A model generated the notes under the pieces. The model worked only from the letters and a program-made list of their open reading frames with translations, was not told where the DNA came from and did no database searches. Positions 44,782 to 56,884 of a stretch of 64,000 bases of DNA are shown here, piece after piece. Both the position numbers and the translations under genes were made by a program. The stretch comes from Cephalopachus bancanus. Lineage: Eukaryota > Chordata > Mammalia > Primates > Tarsiidae. Every line of letters begins with the position of its first letter. Within the stretch, counting starts at the first letter, position 1. The stretch is taken from contig JAPVLO010000097.1 of assembly GCA_027257055.1 (NCBI GenBank), positions 1,860,001 to 1,924,000 on the forward strand. Reading direction: 5' to 3'.

Positions 44782-47700
44782 ATGACAGGGATCAACTCTT
44801 GCATTTCAATTATTAACCTAAATGTGAATGGACTAAATGCACCACTGAAAAGACATAGAAAGGCAAAATGGATAAAATATCATCAGGCAACAATCTATTG
44901 TCTTCAAGAGACTCACCTCACTAAAAAGGACACCCACAGACTCAAAGTAAGAGGATGGGAAACAAACTTTCAGGCGAACGGAATACAAAAGAAAGGAGGA
45001 GTAGCAATCTTAATTTCAGAAAAAATACCCTTCAAGCTATTAAAAATCAAAAAAGATACAGAAGGCCACTACATAATGATAAAAGGCTCAATCATCAACA
45101 AGAAATATCTATCCTAAACATATATGCACCCAACATAGGGGCACCAACTTTCATAAAGCAACTTCTAGGAAAACTAAAGAAAGATATTGACTCTAACACC
45201 ATCATAACTGGGGATTTTAATACCCCACTCACAACCCTAGACAGATCATCAGGACAAAAAATCAGCAAGAAGATCCGGAACCTCAGTGTGACTTTGGACC
45301 AAATGGACTTAATTGATACCTTCAGAACACTCCATCCAAAGACCACAGAATACACATTCTACTCATCACCACATGGAACATATTCTAATAACCACATACT
45401 TGGCCATAAATCAAGCATAAGCAAATTTAAAAGGACTGAAATTCTACCATGCACTTTCTCGGACCACAGTGGAATAAAAATAAACACTGACACCAACAAA
45501 GTCCCCCCAAAACCCACAAAGACATGGACACTAAACAGCATAATGCTAAACAACTCCTGGGTCAATGATGAAATCAAAACAGAGATCAAAAGATACCTGG
45601 AAACAAATGAAAATGAAGAAACATCTTACCAAAATCTCTGGGATGCCCTGAAAGCTGTAGTAAGAGGGGAATTTATATCCTTACAAACACACATGAAGAA
45701 AATGGAAGGAACAGAAATTCACAACCTAACAAGCCACCTAAAGAAGTTGGAAAAGCAAGACAACAAAAACCCCAATTTCAGCAGAAGAATCCAGATCACC
45801 AAAATAAAAGTCCAAATCCAGGACATAGAAGACAAAAAGATAATACAAAAAATCAATGAAACAAAAAGCTGGTTCTTCGAAAGGATAAACAAGATTGATG
45901 GTCCCCTAGCTAGACTGACCAAGAAAAAACGAGAAAAAAACCAAATAAGCACAATCAGAAACACAAAAGATGAAGTCACATCTGACCCTGAAGAAATACA
46001 AAGATCATTAGAGGCTACTATGTACACTTGTATGGAAACAAACTTGAAAACCTTAAGGAAATGGAGGACTTTCTGACATCACACAACCTACCTAGGTTGG
46101 AACCAGAAGAAATTGAGACCCTAAATAGACCAATAACAATCAAGGAAATCGACTACATAATAAGAAAACTTCCTACAAAAAAAAGCCCTGGTCCAGATGG
46201 CTTTCCAGCAGAATTCTACAAGACATTAAGGAGGAGCTGATACCAATCCTACTGAAGGTATTCAAGGCAATTGAAAAAGATGGAACTCTCCCCAAATCAT
46301 TTTACGAAGCCAACATCACATTGATACCCAAGCCAGGTAAAGATCCAACAAAGAAAGAGAACTACAGGCCAATATCTTTGATGAACATAGATGCTAAAAT
46401 TCTCAACAAGATCCTAGCAAACCGGATTCAGCAATACATCTCAAAAATCATCCACCATGACCAAGTAGGCTTCATCCCTGGGATGCAAGGCTGGTTCAAC
46501 ATTCGTAAAACCATAAATGTAATTAAATACATCAACAGATGTCAAAACAAAAACCACATGATCATATCATTAGATGCAGAAAAAGCTTTTGATAAAATCC
46601 AGCACCCTTCTTGATAAAAACCCTTGAACATCTAGGCATATGGGGAACATACCTCAAAATAGTAAAAGCCATCTACAAGAAACCCACAGCCAGCATACTC
46701 CTAAATGGACAAAAATTGGAACCAATTCTCCTGTAAACTGGAACTAGACAAGGATGCCCACTCTCACCCCTCCTGTTCAACATAGTATTGGAAGACCTGG
46801 CTAGAGCAATCAGAGAAGAGGAGGCAATCAGGGGTATCCAAATAGGAAAAGAGGAAGTCAAGTTATCTCTCTTTGCAGATGATATGATTGTGTACCTTGA
46901 AAACCCAAGAGAATTTGTCAAAAGCCTCAGGTAAAGGCCTTTGGTAAAGTCTCAGGTTACAAAATAAATGTACAAAAGACAATCACATTTCTCTACACCA
47001 ATAATAAACAAACAGAAACCCAAATAAAAAACACAATTCCATTCACAATAGCCACAAAAAAAAAAAAAAAAGAAATACCTTGGCATCTTCCTAACCAGAG
47101 ACATGAAAGACCTTTACAATGAAAATTACAAAACACTGCTCAAAGAAATCAAAGATGACACAAACAAGTGGAAAAATATCCCATGCTCATGGATTGGAAG
47201 AATCAACATTGTGAAGATGTCCATCTTACCTAAGGCAATCTACAAATTCAATGCAATACCCATCAAATTACCAGCAACATTCTTCTCAGACCTAGAAAAA
47301 ACAACACAGGAATTCATATGGAAACACAAACGTCCAAGAATAGCCAGAACAATCCTCAGCAAAAAAAACAAAGCAGGTGGTATCACATTACCAGACTTCA
47401 AACTTTACTATAAAGCTACAATCATCAAAACAGCTTGGTATTGGTACAGAAACAGGCATATAGATCAATGGAATAGAATTGAGATTCCAGAAGCAAAACC
47501 TCAATTTCTCAACCAACTCATCTTTGATAAAGCCCCCACCACCTACCACTGGGGACAGGAGAACCTATTCAGTAAATGGTGCTGGAAAACTGGCTGACCA
47601 AATGCAGAAGATTGAAACAGGACCCCTGTCTATCCCCATGCACAAAGGTTAACTCCAAATGAATCAGAGACCTAAATGTAAAACCTCAAACCATAAGAAC

Positions 47701-48541
47701 CTTAGAAAAGGAAGGAAATACCCTCATGGAAATCGGAACTGACATCCACTTCCTGAACAAAACCCGAAACCCACAGGTCATAAGAGAGAAGATAGACAAG
47801 TGGGACCTTATTAAACTGACAAGCTTCTGCAAAGCCAAAGAAACCATCAAGAGAGCAGGGAGACAGCCTACAGACTGGGAAAAAGTATTTGCCAACTCCA
47901 GGTCTGACAAAGGCTTAACATCTTGGATCTACAAGGAACTCAAACGTGCTGAAAAGAAACAAACAAACAACCCCATTATAAAATGGGCAAAAGATATGAA
48001 CAGACACTTCACAAAAGAAGACATCCGAGCAGCCAACAGACACATGAAGAAATGCTCAACCTCATTAATCATCAGGGAGATGCAAATCAAAACCACACTG
48101 AGATACCACCTAACTCCAGTCAGGATGGCCATTATGAACAACTCAAAAAATAACAGCTGCTGGAGAGGGTGTGGTGAAAAGGGAACACTTCTACACTCTT
48201 GGTGGGAGTGTAAACTTGTGCAACCTCTGTGGAAAGCAGTATGGCGATTCCTAAAAGCTCTAAAAATCGACCTTCCATATGACCCCACAATCCCTGTACT
48301 GGGAATATACCCTGAAGAACTCAAATCACTTTATAAAAAAGATACCTGCACACGTATGTTTATTGCAGCTTTGTTCACAATAGCAAGAACCTGGAACCAA
48401 CCATGCTGCCCATCAAAAGAGGACTGGATTACAAAAATGTGGTACATATACACGATGGAATACTACGCAGCCATAAAAAAGAACAAAATCATGAATTTCG
48501 CAGCAACCTGGATGGAACTAAAAGTCTATAATACTGAGTGA
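44782..48541 (+). pseudogene. LINE-1 ORF2 (endonuclease and reverse transcriptase), inactivated
   Basis: All of L1 ORF2p can be traced. The endonuclease has LNVNGLNAPLKRHRK, LQETHLT, TGDFNTPL and FSDHSGIKI. Reverse transcriptase has [49 protein letters not shown] and [12 protein letters not shown] (near 46873). The C-terminal cysteine motif is [18 protein letters not shown]. The frame breaks near 45095-45117, 46020-46076, 46225-46240, 46608-46614, 46920-46940, 47043-47060 (in a run of A) and 47590-47600, and a TAA lies at 46735. Intact pieces are 44782-45117, about 45112-46076, 46028-46240, about 46240-46614, 47103-47597 and 47726-48541. Most breaks are small indels, so assembly error should be considered for some. 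Confidence 0.93.
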
Positions 48542-48816
48542 CCTCTCATAGAAACAAAGATCCGAGTACCACATGTTCTGACTCATATAATGGACCTTGA
48601 ACATCCAATGTAATACTATAGGAAAACAACTGACGGTACTGGGAAACTATGGGCGGGGGAGGGGGATGGGATTAACAGTAGCATATATCTGTCTGGGGAT
48701 GGGGAAACACCTCTTATCAACAGGTGCCTGAATGAAACATAATTGCACACCTAACCCTTAACTGTACCCCACAAAACCATAATAAAAAATATTGATTAAA
48801 CAAAAACAAAAACAAA
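48542..48816 (+). other. LINE-1 3' UTR and tail
   Basis: Contains a G-rich run (ATGGGCGGGGGAGGGGGATGGG) that could form a G-quadruplex in RNA or DNA, as in other L1 3' UTRs, then CATAATAAAAAATATTG with AATAAA as the polyadenylation signal, and a tail of AAAAAC repeats. Confidence 0.85.
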
Positions 48817-48829
48817 AAGATTTAAATTG
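48817..48829. repeat. LINE-1 target-site duplication, right copy
   Basis: AAGATTTAAATTG, identical to 42394-42406. Confidence 0.95.
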
Positions 48830-49100
48830 TGTACCATTCTTAGTAGCATGGAGAAATCTTGTACTGTCCCACTTTATCTTCTGTGACATTCGCTAGTCAT
48901 CCTTTTGCCTGCTTATCTGTGCTATAGACACTCCCTGTCTGTTACTCATTAACATAACCTCCTCCTGACATCCAACCTCACACAGCGTCTTGGTTTAATG
49001 ATCCAGGATCACCCAAAGCAGAGGATCCTTCTTCTGTCAGAAAAGCAATAGTAGCCTTAAGCTATGAGAAGGACCCCCCCCAACCCAGAAAATATTTGTT

Positions 49101-49413
49101 AAAAAATTGTGTATTAGCCGGGCTCGGTGGCTCAGCCTGTAATACCGCACCTTTGGGAGGCTGAAGTGAGTGGATTGCCTGAGCCCGTGGGTTTGAGACC
49201 CGCCTGGGCAGTGAGACCTCATCTCTACAATAAATCAAAAAATCAGCCGGGCGTGGTAGCGTGCGCCTGTAATTCCGGCTACTCGGAAGGCTGAGGCGGA
49301 AGGATCGCCGGAGCCCGGCAGGTGGAGGCTGCGGTAGCCGAGAGTGGCCACTGCACTCCAGTCTGGGCGACAGTGAGACTCCAACTCAAAAAAAAAAAAA
49401 AAAATTGTGTATT
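49101..49413 (+). mobile_element. Alu SINE, full length, plus strand (deleted subfamily)
   Basis: Complete local-type Alu (49116-49398) with GGGCAGTGAGACC, the ACTTG deletion. The 15-bp target duplication AAAAAATTGTGTATT is at 49101-49115 and 49399-49413. It lies within the split Tigger element. Confidence 0.94.
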
Positions 49414-49424
49414 TATTCTCACAT

Positions 49425-49780
49425 GTTTAAACTTCAGTCACCTCCAAAGTACTCTTCATTTAATGCAATACATTTATCAAGATACTTTTTCTACTACTCA
49501 AAACGGTTTTTGAAATTGTCGATTTTGATGCCTTTTAGTACTTCTGCCATTTTTTGTTTTATTTCTTTCACATCAGCAAAACATTTCTCTTTCAAGATTT
49601 CTTGCATCTGGGGAAATAAACCAAGGCGCTCAGGGTGAGATCGGGTGAATAGGGAGGGTGAGGCATAGAGAACATGCAGTTTTTGGTAAAAAAACAAACA
49701 AAAAACCCTGTGAACATTCAGCATGGTGTGGGCAGGTGCTCTTGTCAATCACCCATCATTAAATGGGTGAAAGTGATGAA
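49425..49780 (-). pseudogene. Mariner (Tc1/mariner) transposase C-terminal remnant
   Basis: The minus strand from 49748 reads APAHTMLNV, then, after a damaged stretch, LGLFPQMQEILKEKCFADVK and EIKQKMAEVLKGIKIDNFKN. This is the C-terminal end of a mariner transposase, with the usual NAPAHTA-type and FLFPKMK-type blocks recognisable though altered. The catalytic DD34D region is not complete here. It is a short inactive relic, probably inserted in the surrounding Tigger. Confidence 0.72.
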
Positions 49781-50266
49781 AGAATCTCAAAAAAAAAAAT
49801 TAACTGAAGCTGAACACAGGCTCTCACAACAGTGCTAGCTGGTAAACTGATGCTGAAGGGTTTTTAGAACACTTATCTAGAGAGGAAATACGGTACTACA
49901 AAGGGCTCATCCATGAAAAAAAAAATCCATTTTTTTGGGTGTCTCTCCTTGTACATCACAATGTCTACACCATTTGCCTCACCCCACATCATCACACAGG
50001 CATTTTATCATTTCACATCATCACAAGAAGTAAAAGAATGAGTACAGTACAATGAAATAGTTTGAGAGAGACCAAGTTCACATAATTTTTGTTTGTATAT
50101 ATTATTATAATTATTCTATTTTATTATTAGTTGTTAATCTCTTACTGTGCCTAATTTATAAATTAAACTATCATAGATATGTATGTATAGGAAAAAACAT
50201 GGTATAGATAGGGTTCGGTACTATCTGTGGCTTCAGGTATCCACTGTGGATAAGGGGGAACTACTG

Positions 50267-51949
50267 TATTTAATTTATTAGCTCCTCTGAAGATCTTCAT
50301 TTAGTGGGGATTAAGTAAGGTGACTGTATGGAGAGTGCTGCTGTGCTTCAAAAATGAACTTCTTCGGTTTTGGGTTTTTTTTAATAAGCTACATATTTTT
50401 ACAGTTTCTCTGGTGGTAGCTTTTGACTCAGAACCTTTCAATGATATTTCTCTGTAGGTGAGGAAGGTAGCACAGAGAACTCGTTACTTACAGTCCACAC
50501 ACAGCTCAAGAGAATGCTTAATGTAGGGCTGAAAAAGTGACTCAGACCATTGTCTTTTCATACTGACCATCTATATATGTGACAGCTTGGGAGATGCTGT
50601 GTGCAAAAGAGGGTTCAAAAGATATGAACTTAAAGCCAGGATTGGACTATTTGTTTTATGCCACAGAAAACACCCTACAAAACCCATTGGATAGTCATGC
50701 CATAAACTGTAGATATGCAAATATTTCGGGTTGCTTATAATCTCCTGAGCTAGAGGATCCTGTGAAACCAGAGATATCTGGCCAATCTTCCAGGAGGAGG
50801 ACAATTTTTTATCAAGAAACACTAAAAAGAGATTTGGAATAAAATGTGGGGGAGATAATCTCATTTTTTCCTATCTGAAAAGAAACTAAAGTAGATTTTT
50901 CTTTTAAGTTGAGCAATAGGTTTATTTTTAGAGAGTAACTGTAAAACAAACTGTGATCGTGCTTTTATTTGGTACTTTGATCATACTAAACTAGAGTCAG
51001 CTACTTTTTATATAAAATGTCCTGCTTTCTATAGGTTCTCTCAATGTTTCCAAAATGCACCCAGCTTTTTCAGACGTACACATCTCACATATATATTCCA
51101 CCTACGTTTACTTCCCACTATATACTTTTTTTGAAAATAGATAGAAATGGACTCACCTAACCCATTTTCTCTGAGACGAATCAGAATTTGAAACTCTAAG
51201 CAAAAGAGAAAGAAGATGATTTTGAATTCCTTCACAACCTCTTTCTTGGGTTTAGCCTGACTTGGCTTACAATCATGACTTCAGTTTTGAGTTACAACAC
51301 TTAGTAGCAGAGGGAAACAAAGACACCTTGCTCACTGACTGCCTGTCTGTGCTGCAGGGTAACTTCAAGCTTGGGCCTAGGTTATATGAGGCCTCTGCTC
51401 TTCCCAGTACTACCTTTCTAGCTGTGAATACGCTGCTTGATCACTGAGAACATTATTCTAGGGTATCAGCATAAGGATTGATAAAATCAGGTAATATATG
51501 TACCTGGTATAAAGTAGACACTCGATAGTAATTATGTTATTATGGTATTCACAGATTGTATATGTTATAGAACACTAAGTAAGTTACTCAATACTTAGGA
51601 CCAGCTTGTCAAATAGTTAATTCCCTGACTAGATCTTTTTTGCCACCTGCTGTCTGGGTCCTCCCCCATGACTGAACTCCCCTCTCAATTCTGTCAGTCT
51701 AGGCTTTCTCTGTTTCCTAATTCCAAGTGATAGAGGTGTACCATGGAAGAAAACATTCTTAATCTCTGAAACACATCCTGATGTAAGAATACTTACTATA
51801 AAAGTAACCATTTTGGTTTATTAAGGTAAAAGCGCTTTGTCTGGTTGACTAACATTCATCACTCCCACCCCTATAGCTAATTCAGCCATGATATATAGCT
51901 CATATCAAATTTATTTTAACGTTGTTTTCTTTACCCCCATCTGCCACCA
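50267..51949. other. Unique non-coding sequence
   Basis: About 1.7 kb, AT-rich, no gene or named repeat recognised. Confidence 0.4.
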
Positions 51950-52505
51950 CAGTAGTCCATCATTTGGGGTACTGCAATGTCCTCCAAACAGTTCTCCTGG
52001 CTTTCATTTCAGCTGACTCCCATAATTCTCCCCATATCACTCTGAGATCTTGCCCTGGCTCTCAGGATAATAACAAATTCCTGTGTTAGCCTAACTGTCC
52101 TGCATGACCTGGCTTCTGACCCCTGCCAGTCTAAGCACTTCTGTTCCTTTGTGTTTATCTCAGTTTTTTTCTGCTGTCTTCAGGAGGGATGTTTCTCCTG
52201 AAATGCCCACTCTTCTGCCCCCACCTCATCTCATTACAGTTAATTTCAGTTCAACTTTTGAAATTTAGCTCAAATAGCATTTTTTAAAAGGAAGCTCTCT
52301 CTGACTTTCCTGATTCCCCTAAAACAGTCAAGTCTACAGTATGTAATGTATTTCTAGTGTGCTCTGGCCTTGTTATACTACTTATCACAATTGCTATTTA
52401 ATGGTTAGTTTTGTCATTAGTAATTTGATCACTGCCTCCGTTGCTAGAATGTAGCTTGAGCAGGACAAGAACAATTTGACTTTCCTTTTACCATCTATCT
52501 TTGTA
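51950..52505 (+). mobile_element. L2-like LINE fragment
   Basis: Pyrimidine-rich sequence ordered as in the LINE-2 3' end: CTGCATGACCTGGCTTCTGACC, TTCTCCTGAAATGCCCACTC, AGCTCAAATAGCATTTTT, AGCTCTCTCTGACTTTCC and GTAGCTTGAGCAGGACAAG. It is diverged; the ends are estimated. Confidence 0.65.
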
Positions 52506-52517
52506 AAATTGCTATAA

Positions 52518-52645
52518 TGGGTCAAATGTGGTGGCTCATGCCTATAATCCCAGTACTTTGGGAGACTGAGGTGAAAGAATCACTTAAGCCTAGGAGTTCA
52601 AGACCAGCCTGAGCAACATAGCAAGAAAAACAAAAACAAATTATT
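52518..52645 (+). mobile_element. Alu left-monomer fragment
   Basis: Only the left arm is present (TGTGGTGGCTCATGCCTATAATCCCAG, GAGTTCAAGACCAGCCTGAGCAACATAG) followed by AAAAACAAAAACA. Either a free left Alu monomer (FLAM type) or a half Alu. Confidence 0.8.
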
Positions 52646-54341
52646 ATAATAGTAGCTTCTACTATGTGAAACGAATAGATGATACAGAAAAGGTGCTTGG
52701 CATGGATAAACTATACACAGCAAGCATGTGCTAAAATAATATTGCTATAGCTGGTTGGCAAGGACGAGGCTGTATGAATGAAACAACAGGTTCCCAGTCA
52801 TTGATTGACTAAAAATACATTATTAAGAGGTCGACTCAGAGGGCAAAAGACAGAAACTGCTTTGCCAGACCTAATTTTAGAGCAAAGCTGGAGCCCATGC
52901 ATAGAACTGTGCTACAGCATCAGAAAGGAACTAACAGGATAGTGTTAATTTTATACCTTAGGTAATTTTACAGCTCCAAGTCTAAGGTTGGAAAATCAGA
53001 TCCATGGATTGTCAGCAGACCTGAGACTGCGTTGGGTGCCTCATGAACTTATCTAAAGAAAAGGATTATCACCAAGAAGAGATTTGTTAAATGAGCCAAA
53101 GTCCTGTGCTAAAAAAAAAAGTATTTAAAAATTAAGTGGGTGCGGTGGAATTATTCTTTAAAGAGTTTTACTCTTTTCAAGAAGTTTCAGAGTTCTCATT
53201 TTCTTTATTGAAGATAAACTGGCTACAGAAAAAGCTTTTTGTCTTATACCAAATAGTGGTGAAGACGAATGTAATGAGCAAAATGCAAAAGAACAACTCA
53301 CTAAAGAGAATTTATTTTCAGTGGTCCAGACCCTCTGGCCTTAAGAAAAGGGAAATTTTGTCAGATTAAGAACAGTCAGACAATTATACTTTGTCTACTA
53401 AAATTTCTCTCATGCCTAGGCCATAGACGTATTCAAAAAGAGTCAGCGGTAATGGAGGAAAAAAGGTATAAATATTTTGAGACTATAATAATACTTGTGA
53501 ACATTCCCACTCCATCATTTTTTTAATAGAAGAAAATCAAATGTCTTGAACACCATTTTTGTAGTTGATCCTGTAATCAGTGCTTTCTCAAAATTTTTGT
53601 TTTGCTTTATTTTAATCTTTAAATTGCTCTAAATAAATATGCTATTTTTCCAATTTGCTGTTAAGAGAAAGTAATCTATTATGACTACTAATAAATATTC
53701 TGTCAAATATAACTTGCTTTGAAAGTAAGTTTACCCACCTTCAAAATATATGTTCTGAATTTTCCCCCCAAAGGTAATAAAGCACTTCTAAACTTTCTTT
53801 CGATTCTAAAAATATATTTGAATTGTAGTATTAACAATCTTCGTTCTAGCAAAACTTCACCATGTTTAAATGCAACCCTATACATATGCCTTACCTGCAC
53901 TTGAAAAAATGAAAGTGGATTGAGAAAAGCCATCAAAAGGCTTACTGGGCTCATTTTAAATTCATGATTACAAATCTCTAAGGGACTTTAGTCCTGCCTG
54001 GCAATCCTACTCTATTTCCCTGGTAAATTCACTCCATCACTCAACTCCTAGTATTTCCTCTTTCCTTAAACCTCTATAACATCTTCTGTCTCCCCACTTT
54101 CAGTTACTATCTATGCTGTTCATTAACAGAGGAATTAGAAAACCTTTAGATGCGTCCACTTGCATGTCTACCAATTCACTGAATGTGTACATACTGTATG
54201 TTAGGTCACACTCCCTGAGGGGTGTCCAGAATGTTAGGTCAGGCCCTCTAGGAGTGTGAGTATGCCTGGTGTGTGATCTGATGCCACATGAAAGATGCAA
54301 AAAAATGGCACAAAAGTTAGACTGGAAAATATAGTTAATTT

Positions 54342-54342
<1 letters not shown>
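52646..54342. other. Unique non-coding sequence
   Basis: About 1.7 kb. The open frames at 53136-53369 and 53703-53954 have no recognisable domains. Confidence 0.4.
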
Positions 54343-54386
<44 letters not shown>

Positions 54387-54397
54387 AGAGAGAGAGA
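54343..54397. repeat. (GA)n microsatellite
   Basis: GA run of about 21 units, then GCAGAGAGAGAGA. Confidence 0.94.
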
Positions 54398-54419
54398 TTG
54401 GAGATGAGAGAGGAGATTC

Positions 54420-55080
54420 ATCTCCCTAAGGTAGCGGAAGGGCGTCAAAGCCAGGAAACATGGCCTGGCCATTGCTCAAAGAGCACATGGCCACACCGTA
54501 GCTTAGCAAGGCAATGGTAGCGATGGGCTGGCAATGGCCACAATAGCCTGGCAATGGCGGGGCTGTTTGAGGTTGAATGCTTTTAACCATTTCCCTTTGA
54601 TGGGGGATGGTTGTTAAGGTGATTGGATGGTGGTCTGCTCCATGTCATCACTAAGAGGCAGGTAAGCACAGGTACTTATGTCAGGTGATGGACAGCAGAC
54701 TGATGGGTGGGTTAGTCACATGATTGCTGCCATGGTGGGTCTGTCTGTGTCATGTAGGTCACAAAGGGCTGATTAGGTTAACTTGGGGATTTTGGCCAGG
54801 AGGGGTTTTTCCTGCAAGAGACCCTTCAGATGTTTGCAATCCACAAACTCCTTGATCAAAAGCTGGTCTGTTATCGTTTCTATGGCTCTGTCCTTGTCTT
54901 GCATCTGACGGAGATTTGCCGAGGGGATGAGGTAGGCTGCTGCTTGGCCTAAAGTAAAATGTCTGAAAGCTTCCTAAAAACCTGCCTATTGGAAATTTAT
55001 CTATGCCTAACCTGTGCTAGATTCAAAGTGTGTCAGGGGTAAAGTCTAAGCAAAATGACTGCTGAGGCAAAAAGACCATG
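54420..55080. other. Unassigned GC-elevated block with GGCAATGG repeats
   Basis: About 660 bases clearly richer in G than its surroundings. GGCAATGG occurs three times between 54510 and 54560 (AGGCAATGG, TGGCAATGGCC, TGGCAATGGCGG). It may be an old LTR or retroviral segment, or unique regulatory DNA. No long open frame. Confidence 0.4.
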
Positions 55081-55282
55081 CTCAACTAAGTTTATTCTAA
55101 GTTTCTATAGGTATCTTCTTTCACTGCATATGTTTTGTCTGTCTTATGATACAATGAGTTGACTGACTGCCACAATCTAATGACAGCAGCTCATTCTGAA
55201 CATTCCAACACCTCATTAGTTTACAAACTGTCTTCCTTAAATAGTGCCTCCTCTCTCAGTTATCATCAGTTTTTTAAAAATA

Positions 55283-55584
55283 TCTACTGAGCCGGCTCGG
55301 TGGCTCAGCCTGTAATCCCGTGCTTTTGGGAGGCTGAGGTGAGTGAATTGCCTGAGCCCGCAGGCTCGAGACCCGCCTGGGCAGCGAGACCTCATCTCTA
55401 CAATAACTCAAAAAATCAGCCGGGAGTGGTAGCGCATGCCTGTAATTCCGGCTACTTGGAAGGCTGAGGCGGAAGGATCGCCGGAGCCCAGCAGGTGGAG
55501 GCTGCATGGCCGGAAGGGGCCACTGCACGCCAGTCTGGGTGACAGAGTAAGACTCCAACTCAAAAAAAAAAAAAAAATCTACTG
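55283..55584 (+). mobile_element. Alu SINE, full length, plus strand (deleted subfamily)
   Basis: Complete local-type Alu (55290-55577) with GGGCAGCGAGACC, the ACTTG deletion. The target duplication core TCTACTG is at 55283-55289 and 55578-55584; preceding A-rich bases make it longer but ambiguous. Confidence 0.92.
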
Positions 55585-55599
55585 GAAAATTTCAAGTAT

Positions 55600-55690
55600 T
55601 GTGTGTATGTATATATATGTATAAACACACATGCATGTACACACACATAGACATACACATATATGTTTCTATGTCTGTGTGTGTGTGTGT
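55600..55690. repeat. TATATG / ACACAC / (GT)n mixed tract
   Basis: Alternating purine-pyrimidine tract: GTATATATATGTATAA, then ACACACATGCATG, ACACACATAGACATACAC and a GT run ending about 55690. Confidence 0.85.
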
Positions 55691-56018
55691 ATCTTAGTCC
55701 ATCTGTGCTGCCACAAAAGAATACCATACACTGGGTGGCTTATAAACAATAAAAAATCAGTTTTTACAGTTCTGGAAGCTGAGAAGTCCAAGTTCAAGTT
55801 GCCAGCAGATTCAGTGGCTGGTGAGGACCTATTTTCTTGTTCATAGAAGGTTGCCTTCTTGCTTTGTTCTCACATGGTGGAAGAGTGTGAAGAAATTCTG
55901 GAACTCCTAAAAAAAGCACCAGTTACCCCCAAAGACCCCTCTCCAAATATCATTGCATTGAAGATTCATTTTCAGCATATGAATTTTGAGGGTACACAAA
56001 CATTTCAGTCTATAGCAA
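55691..56018 (-). mobile_element. MaLR (MST/THE1-like) LTR, minus strand
   Basis: CTTAGTCCATCTGTGCTGCCAC, ACAGTTCTGGAAGCTGAGAAGTCC, CAGCAGATTCAGTGGCTGGTGAGG and CATATGAATTTTGAGGGTACACAAACATTTCAGTCTATAGCA reproduce the reverse complement of a MaLR LTR from its 3' to its 5' end. No internal region is attached, so it is a solo LTR. Confidence 0.75.
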
Positions 56019-56229
56019 TATATATTTATCTTTATTAATGCTAGCTATGTTTTGTAAAGTCACTGGGATACTTCTTCAGCAATTATGCAACCATCGATGA
56101 CTCCTAGAGGAAATACAGAGTTAGATTCCTGAGAGCCTCATGTCACAATGTTTTGTCTTATACAGGCTTTTTGTTTAAAGATACCATACTTAATATTTAT
56201 TTCTTACAAATAATCGCATGGTTTCAAAT

Positions 56230-56884
56230 GATTGAAAGTCAGAAGGTTTGGAGGTCATTTGCATTATGTAGGTTCATTTGCCAATGTCCTTGTAAAACAA
56301 ATCAGTCTCATCAGAATTGAAAACCTGCTTCTGCATATAATCTCTTATAACAATTAGCGGTATTTAAAAAATTTTTCCATGGCTCCCTTATTTTCAGAAT
56401 TTGTCTCATCTGAAAGTTTAACATGGTCATGCCAGGTCTCCTTTTGAAATGTGCAAGCCAGCCAGCACTAACTGAGATGGGCTTAACATTTTTCTGACTC
56501 TGGGTTATGTGGCTATAAATTTCTTTGGCTTTCACCTTACAACAATGTGTGATTCACTATGCCTTTTTTTTTTAATCGACTGTCATCTCTTGAATCTACA
56601 AATTTAGCCTCTTTTCTATTTTCTCCATGACTTTTTCATATACTATCGATGTTACTGTAGTATCTTCCAGAGTAGCCTCATAGATCAGTGACTTTCCTCT
56701 TCCTTTTTCTCAATGCACTGCACTGTTGATTCATTAGCATTAAACTTCTGGCCAATAGCCCTATAACTAATGCCTGAATGAAGCTTATCTAACACTCATA
56801 TTTTCTCTGTGAGGCTTATAAGAACCTTCTTGTACTTTGAAATACTAGGCAGCAGCACTTCAGCTGCTATGCTTGGGGGCCATT
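56230..56884 (-). pseudogene. Tigger (pogo-like) transposase remnant
   Basis: Minus-strand reading starts at ATGGCCCCCAAGCATAGC (56884 backwards), the usual MAPK start of Tigger transposases. Further on come the CENP-B-type HTH block SVSAGWLAHFKRRPGMTM (within 56311-56535) and, after a frameshift near 56310, an FNSDETDLFYK-like segment, the first catalytic-Asp region of the DDE domain. The second half of the catalytic domain is missing. Numerous frameshifts separate the pieces. Confidence 0.75.

Larger units (their letters stand above)
42407..48816 (+). mobile_element. Full-length LINE-1 (6.41 kb), plus strand
   Basis: Structure: 5' UTR 42407-43834, ORF1 43835-44662, spacer of 119 bp, ORF2 region 44782-48541, 3' UTR with a G-rich tract (near 48650-48668) and an A-rich tail of AAAAAC units. 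Identical 13-bp target duplications flank it, so it is a complete retrotransposition product. ORF1 is open; ORF2 carries about eight breaks. Its 3' UTR is a different lineage from the L1s at 21708 and 32305. Confidence 0.96.
42310..50266. mobile_element. Tigger-type DNA transposon, split by an L1, an Alu and a mariner remnant
   Basis: The left part (42310-42406, continuing 48817-49115) has TTTTCAGTTACTCAAGGTCAACTG and GAAAATATTAAATAGATAATTCCAG; the right part (about 49930-50266) has ACATCATCACACAGGCATTTTATC, GTTGTTAATCTCTTACTGTGCC, GTATCCACTGTGG and the end GGGGGAACTACTG. These match the class of human Tigger elements with CAGTAGTCCCCC termini, the same class as 26612-27196. The left terminus is degraded. 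No transposase frame of its own is visible. Confidence 0.75.
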
